A DNA stretch of 64,000 nt from Symbiodinium natans (taxonomy: Eukaryota; Sar; Dinophyceae; Suessiales; Symbiodiniaceae): positions 222,972-286,971 of the forward strand of contig CAJNDS010002149.1 of assembly GCA_905221605.1 (NCBI GenBank), in the 5' to 3' direction. The notes below the pieces were generated by a model. It saw only the letters and a list, made by a program, of their open reading frames with translations, was not told where the DNA came from and searched no databases. A program made the position numbers and the translations under genes. This document shows positions 58,661 to 64,000 of the stretch, piece after piece. Numbering within the stretch: position 1 is the first letter of the stretch; every line of letters begins with the position of its first letter.

Positions 58661-59594
58661 CGGACGATACCCCGGAGGGCTCGAGGGTTTCAGGGCTTTA
58701 GACCTTTCGGGCTTTGTGCTTTCTGGGGTACTTTGTTGGGTTTTGGGGGGTTTCGGGGATCGGCTTTCCGCTTTCAATGTCTTCGGGCTGAGCTCTAGGG
58801 ATTCGATGGTAGGGCTTCGTCCCCTCCCTCCGTGACTCTTGGCACCCTTGGCCTATCGGGCAGCAGATCATGCCTCCAGCAGGTGCCGAAGCTTTGGACC
58901 CCGGGCTGTTGATTGAGGTACAATTTTATAAAAAAATAGAGGTCACTGTCTTGCTTAGGGGGGCATCTTTTTTGGGGTCCCTACAGCAGAATACATCTGT
59001 CCCTGTAGCAACCCGAACACGGGCCTCTTACAGATCTCTGATGCTTGAGACCATTGACCTGCGCCTGCCGTTTACACACACACACATACACGAGTCAATA
59101 CCATTACCAAGACGATACGTTCATGACGGTGCTCTCTTGGCGGTCTAGTTTCCATCACAAGGTTCTTTAAGGCGTCCATCATGAAGAGGTTATGGACGGT
59201 CTCATTCTTTGTACTAATTCTATGTCAGGTTCACTCACTCTTTGAGACACTCTCGAAGTTGGCTTCCTCACCATCACAGGCTCGGGTTCCTCTCCAAAAG
59301 GCCTATTAAAAACACTAAAAAAAGCCCGCATTCTGAGGAACGCATGAATGGGGTTTTTAATTAGTCTTTGAATGGTGTCTTTTGCCCAGGGGTCTTGACA
59401 TGACATCTTCTCCCTGTGTCCCCCTTTAATAACCCTACAGAAAGCTCCGCTTCCACAAAATGAAACACAAAAACAAACGCCCCCTCGACAGCTTTTGGAT
59501 ATTTCCGAGGTGCCATAGACGAGGAAGGCGGACATTGTCGGCAGCCTGGGTATAGGATACCCGGTGATCAGCAACATCTTCTCTCTCGAAGTCA

Positions 59595-59700
59595 AAGCCC
59601 AACAAACCCGAGCAGCATTGGCTCGAGGGATGTGTCCGACCCCAGGATGCTGTGCATGGAATCCAGCAAGGTGTCGTTCAGTGCCGCATACACCTGCGCT
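59595..59700 (-). CDS. candidate exon after GA-rich tract
   Basis: GAGCGCAG|G leads into VYAALNDTLLDSMHSILGSD then TSLEPMLLGFVGL and a stop. The upstream (GA)n on the coding strand is an unusual acceptor context. Family unknown. Confidence 0.35.
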
Positions 59701-59929
59701 CGCTCGCTCTCTCTCTCTCTTCCTCCCTCTCTCTCTCTCTCTCTCTTCCTCCCTCTTTCGCTCTCTCTTCCTCCCTCTCTCTCTCTCTCTATCTCTGTCA
59801 CTCTCGCTCTCACTCTCAATCTCGCTCTCGCTCTCGCTCTCGCTCTCGCTCTCTCTCTCGCTCTCTCTCTCGCTCTCTCTCTTTCTTTCTTTCTTTCTGC
59901 GCACCTAACCCCCCTCCATTGAGGAGGGC

Positions 59930-59961
<32 letters not shown>

Positions 59962-59965
59962 TTCT
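59700..59965. repeat. (CT)n microsatellite
   Basis: About 265 bases of CTCTCT with CTCGCT and TTTCTTTC patches; Ser/Leu and Arg/Glu open frames here are artefacts. Smaller (CT)n at 60148-60168. Confidence 0.95.
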
Positions 59966-60370
59966 TCTTCTACTGGGCATGAGAAGCAAAGAAGCGAGCG
60001 CGCGAATTTCGGGTCTCTTTTCTTTTCTTTCTTTCTAGGGGCTTGGGGTCTGCGCCCCGGGCATCTATGCCCGCCCCTGTTTCGGGGTGGAAGTGGTCGG
60101 TAGTCGGTGCCCGGGTGCACTCTGCCAGCTTTTTAGCCATTTCGGGTCTCTCTCTCTCTCTCTTTCTTCCCCTTCCTTCCTTTCAGCACAACATTTTTCC
60201 AGTACTGTGGAGTTGTAAAGTGTATTCCACGCTACAGTACTGCTCCCAAGCTCAAGAATCCAACCCTGGCAAAGTAGTACAAGTCGCTCAGTGCACGGGG
60301 TCAGAGGGCTTCGGGCGAAGCAGCGACTCTCTCTGACTCTTTGGCTCTCTGACTCTCTTCTTTCTCCTCC

Positions 60371-60418
60371 CCTTCTTCTTCTTCTTCTTCTTCTTCTTCT
60401 TCTTCTTCTTCTTCTTCT
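60371..60418. repeat. (TTC)n microsatellite
   Basis: About 15 uninterrupted TTC copies on the plus strand, i.e. (GAA)n on the other strand. Confidence 0.95.
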
Positions 60419-60595
60419 GCCGGGCTTGGGGGGCTGGAGGGACCCCCCGCGGACAGGTCCGGCCCTGCGGTGAACCTTCCCCTTGAGTCTGGCTCTCTCA
60501 ACCTCTCTCCCTCTCTCTCCAAGAGAGAGTGAGAGAGTTTTCATTTGTGTAAAAACAAAAAGGCCACTGCACTCCTTGGACGAAGCCACAGTACT

Positions 60596-62300
60596 TCACG
60601 GATGCTTAGAGCGCTCCACGGGAAATTTCTGCGCCTCGGTGCCGGTCTTCAGCGCCTCGGCGATGTGCGGCAGCACGTACTTGAAGGTCTTGTTGGCGGC
60701 GCCTTTGCAGAGCTCAAAAAGGTTTCTGACGATCCCGCAGAAAGAGGCTGCCCAGCGGCTACCTAAGGCTTCTTTTGCATTCCGCAGGCTCAACGTGCCC
60801 CAAAGTCCCAAAAGCACCCCGCAGCCGGCACCCCAAGAGCACCTCGAACCCTCTACGCACACCTCAAGAAACCCTGCGCCAGACCTTGGATTCCAGGGTC
60901 GCCATAAACCTTCGTGGCCTTCGGCGGAACTATGCGGAACCCTTTCTTTTGTGGACACCGACAGTGTGCATAAAGGCATAAAGTGCTTCAGGATGATGCT
61001 TTGAGCGGTTTGGGGACTGAGCCACTTGTTGTTGCTAATCTTTGGACTTGATGCTTTTTGTTGGACTGGGAAGGGGAGGGGACTTTTGGCTTCAAGCCTC
61101 TCTGCTAGGCTAGCCGTTCGAAGCACAAGGTTCAAAGCCCTCGCTTCTGCGAAAAACAAGCCCTTTGCTTTCGATGGGGTCATGACTGCACTTGAGGCAA
61201 CAACGTACCCAATCCTGGACAGGTTTGGCTTCTTTCTAAAACCGCTAGCTGGATCAACAGACCAGAACCTGCCGCAACAACAACGTTAATTACCCCAATC
61301 CCGGCCGACACGTTTGGCTTCATACAACTGCCAGCTGACCCAACGATCCCCAACAAACCAAAGAATTTTACCACTATCCTGGCTGACATTTTGTTTTCTT
61401 GACAAAGCCGCCAGCCTTTCGAACATCTCGAACATCCTCTTAGTGAACCCTAGTGCCCCTGATTGCCCCTGCCTTGGATGCCAAGAAGTACCGAAGCGAT
61501 GGGTCGCTGTACTCCTGGAGAACACAGGTCAAAGCATCTAAAGGACTAAGCGGCTGGCTTGCACCATTTCGAGCTCCTTACCAGATACAAATTTGTGCAT
61601 TTCAAATACATGGAGAACCTGGACCGTCTCTTTCGAATTCTGAGGACCTTGCACCAAAAAAAAACAGAACAGCAGAACTCAACCCCTTGGCCACACCCGC
61701 CCCTGAACACTTGCGAAAAAAGCGTCTCACCTGCTGCATCGCCTCGTACTTGATTTTCACTGCCTTGGTCATGAGAATGAACAAGACTTGGAGATTGGCT
61801 TTTGATTTGTCCGCCTAAGATGTGCCTCAGTTGCACTCAGCACGGCAAACAAATCAAAGACTGCAGGGCACTGAGAGCTGGGATGTGAGGGACGCGATCT
61901 CCTGACCGGCGCAGTCACTTCCCATCATCCCCCCAAACAGACTCCTAAAAAGGACTCGAAGCACTCCTGGCACTCCTAGTAGGTCACAGCAACTTGCCAA
62001 ACAAATCACCACCACCACAAGAAGAAGAAAGGATGCTGGTCGCACCTGCTGTTGCCGCGATGCCTCTGCAGCCAACTTCTGCACCCTGAGAGGCCGAGGA
62101 ATAGAACACATCAGAACCTCCACAATTCCGTCCGCCCCAACACGTGAGTCACGTGCATCAGAGATCGGACCCCAGAGGTGATCCAAACCCGAAGGACGTC
62201 ACCGGAAGCACCGGGCTGGCGCAACGAGGGGGGGCGGAGGGAGGGCGCTGCAGCGGGGCCTCTTGGCCTCCAGCTCGGCGCTCTCGGCAGCAGCACCAGG
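60596..62300 (-). CDS. multi-exon gene of unknown family, basic helical protein
   Basis: Six exons join in phase: 62300-62212 (PGAAAESAELEAKRPRCSAL PPPPLVAPAR), 62085-62046 (VQKLAAEASRQQQ), 61814-61731 (ADKSKANLQVLFILMTKAVK IKYEAMQQ), 61647-61582 (VLRIRKRRSRFSMYLKCTNL YL), 61514-61473 (EYSDPSLRYFLASK), 61438-61379 (RMFEMFERLAALSRKQNVSQ). Donors are GTGCTT, GTGCGA, GTGAGA, GTAAGG, GC and GA in turn. A last exon about 60762-60596 reads FCGIVRNLFELCKGAANKTF, KYVLPHIAEALKTGTEAQKF PVERSKHP and stop; exons between 61290 and 60760 are unresolved. EAKRPR and RIRKRRSR are basic and could act in nuclear import. The last exon has the amphipathic look of a HEAT/ARM-like helix pair, which is only an impression. 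Start codon not found. Confidence 0.62.
61190..61395. repeat. degenerate tandem duplication, about 90 bases
   Basis: On the minus strand, GCCAAACSTGTCC followed by GGGATTGGGTA-like sequence recurs at about 61228 and 61310, with a partial copy at 61380. It lies just downstream of exon 61438-61379, so it may be intron material. Confidence 0.45.
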
Positions 62301-62309
62301 CTGCCTTAG

Positions 62310-63270
62310 GACAGGGACAAAGAAAGAAAAGCCAAGAATGGCATCCATATATATATATATATATTCATCTTTTCATATGTATACATACGTATGTATGTAT
62401 ATATATATATGGTAAACCCCCCCCAAGACCTACCTCAAGATCAACCTCTCCATAAGAGCAGAAGAGGAGCCTGAGGTGCGACGCTGAACTGAGGCCAATG
62501 GAAACACAAAGAGGATCTCAAATGCAGATAAACGACAAGAAAAGATGTACAGATAATCGAGAAGAAAGGATGTTAATCCTCAAACCATAAGACGAAGAAG
62601 TATTCGAGGGCATAGAGTGACATGTAAAAACATCATGTGGAAGCCCGGGGAGCGAGAATACAGTGAGCAAATATTGCCTGTGCTAGGGAACTTGGAAGTA
62701 TTCGCGTGCATGGAGTGATGCAAGAAAATCAAGATTCACCACAAGCCCACCCACGCCGTCCCAACGGTTCCACTATGTACTACTTCTTTGCATCCCATCG
62801 GAGGCAAGCCCCACAAACATGGGCATGTTCTTCGGAAAACGTGAAGAGAATTACAATCAAAAAGCAAGCTGGGTTCCCAAGAAATGCTGTAAGGCTTTCC
62901 TCCTATGGAATGCAAAGAAGATGTAGAATCTAAGAAACATTCACCATCCCCCCAAACCCATACCCCTTAACCTATATGAAGGGATAATATAAGGGAGTCT
63001 AAGGGAGGCCCTTGATTTCTTTTCAGGGGTATGCCCTAGGGTATGTTGAATATTTCTTGGATAGAAGAACTACCCACATCATGTATGAAAATTTTCTCTG
63101 TGTGTGTGTCTAGTAGGAGAAAGGATGCTCACAGCAATTGTTCGAGAAAATAAACACACTACGAACCAAACAAAAGATGCAAAACCCTGGGACACCATGA
63201 CCCGAACATAGGGAACTAGTCCCCCAATATTGTGTGTGTGGTTCTTTTTGGTTTAGGTTTTTGTTACTAA
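62310..63270. other. no gene seen; microsatellite and unique DNA
   Basis: A TATA/TATG array at 62348-62410 (plus-strand ATATAT with GTATACATACGTATG), then unique AT-richer DNA. No exon-like stretch recognised. Confidence 0.5.
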
Positions 63271-64000
63271 AAAACTCACTCAACAACAATAACCAATAAA
63301 ACCACTATGACCCAGACCTGGGGGACTAGTCTTCCATTTTTGTTTGTTTTTTTTGGTTTTGGGGGAGACTGTGACCTGGAGACGGAACCAAACAGATATA
63401 TGCTATACGAAACACCGTAACACCCACAAAAACCCACAAAAAAAAAAAAAAAGAACCAACATCTGGGGAGACTAGCGCACTGTCTGCGGGGCACAGTCTC
63501 CGCAACTCCCCAAAAACACAAGAAAAAATTGGGAGACTATATAGCCCCCTGGGTTCGGGTCATATGTCTCCAAATTTTGGGGTTTCGGGAGACTGTGACC
63601 TGGACACGGAGCCAAACAAAACTCCCCCAAAACCAGCAAAACCAAAAAAATAAAAATCCCGGAGGACCTGGCCCAAACCAAAAAAAACAAAAAAAAAACA
63701 AAAAAAACACCAAAAAAAACAAAAATGTCAAAAACCAAAAAAAATCGGAGGGCCTTGCCCAAACCAAAAAAGCCAAAAAAGCCAACAAAAAACAACAAAA
63801 AAAATTGAAGGGCCCGCGTCGTGGTTCCCCAAAGTATTGTGTGTTTTTTGTTTGTATGTGTTTGGCTTGGGCCAGGCCCTCCGAAATATTTGTTTTTTTT
63901 GGTTTCTGGTTTTTCTTTTTGGTTTTTTTTTTGGTTTGGGCCAGGCCCTCCGAAATTTTTGTTTTTTGGTTGTTGGTTTATTTGGTTGTTGGTCTATTTG
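63270..64000. repeat. A/T-run-rich repeat with inverted copies
   Basis: GGGAGACTGTGACCTGGA is repeated at about 63363 and 63588. TTTGGGCCAGGCCCTCCGAAA-like sequence at about 63867 and 63936 is inverted relative to GGAGGACCTGGCCCAAACC (about 63660) and CGGAGGGCCTTGCCCAAACC (about 63747). Runs of A or T fill the gaps. The array continues past the window edge. Confidence 0.8.

Noticed and set aside
59179..59904. 241-codon minus-strand frame with an Arg/Glu/Ser-rich half
   Set aside because: The first half is the (CT)n tract; only the short frame at 59595-59700 looks coding and it is in another frame.
1..64000. Search for rRNA, tRNA, transposase or reverse transcriptase genes
   Set aside because: No recognisable tRNA arms, rRNA core, DDE or YxDD-type motif was found by eye; small or decayed ones could be missed.

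Overview
This window looks like nuclear DNA of a dinoflagellate, most likely of the Symbiodiniaceae/Suessiales type. The ground for this is the gene structure. Proteins can be read only by joining many short exons, and the introns that fit in phase use GT-AG, GC-AG and GA-AG borders side by side, with exons often resuming at AG|G. That mix of 5' splice sites is described for Symbiodiniaceae. TTTAGGG-like interstitial repeats, abundant simple repeats and a ubiquitin-like plus ankyrin protein agree with this. The assignment is an inference; no rRNA, tRNA or organellar gene was seen. Every multi-exon model below was read by eye, so exon ends are hypotheses supported by phase, protein family pattern and high third-position GC.

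Layout. 0.1-8.35 kb: an LCAT/PDAT-like acyltransferase on the minus strand, 3' end cut by the window edge, with a gap of about 7.2 kb filled by old repeats (diverged tandem repeats, foldback palindromes, a 7-bp satellite, degenerate TTTAGGG). 9.7-10 kb: a small secreted Cys/Thr-rich protein. 11.6-12.2 kb: a possible plus-strand gene. 13.7-14.6 kb: a membrane protein model with one in-frame stop. 16.1-17.5 kb: an extracellular protein with thrombospondin type 3-like calcium loops. 21.8-22.1 and 22.95-25.3 kb: tail of one gene and a well-resolved polytopic membrane protein with a coiled coil; they share a duplicated exon. 26.06-28.5 kb: C-terminal half of an AAAP (SLC38-like) amino-acid transporter. 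31.9-34.0 kb: a ubiquitin-like/ankyrin repeat protein, with a probable first exon at 42.8 kb. 34.1-42.3 kb: AT-rich DNA and four satellite families in series. 46.4-51.0 kb: N-terminal half of an AAAP transporter. 51-60 kb: isolated candidate exons between microsatellites. 60.6-62.3 kb: a multi-exon gene of unknown family. 62.3-64 kb: non-coding repeat-rich DNA.

Nearly all supportable genes run on the minus strand, as expected for unidirectional dinoflagellate gene blocks. The most notable observation is that the two AAAP pieces are complementary and phase-compatible halves of one transporter, 18 kb apart with the ankyrin gene between them. This may be a split gene, two reciprocally truncated copies, or an assembly error. 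A second theme is that satellite DNA sits in what look like giant introns.
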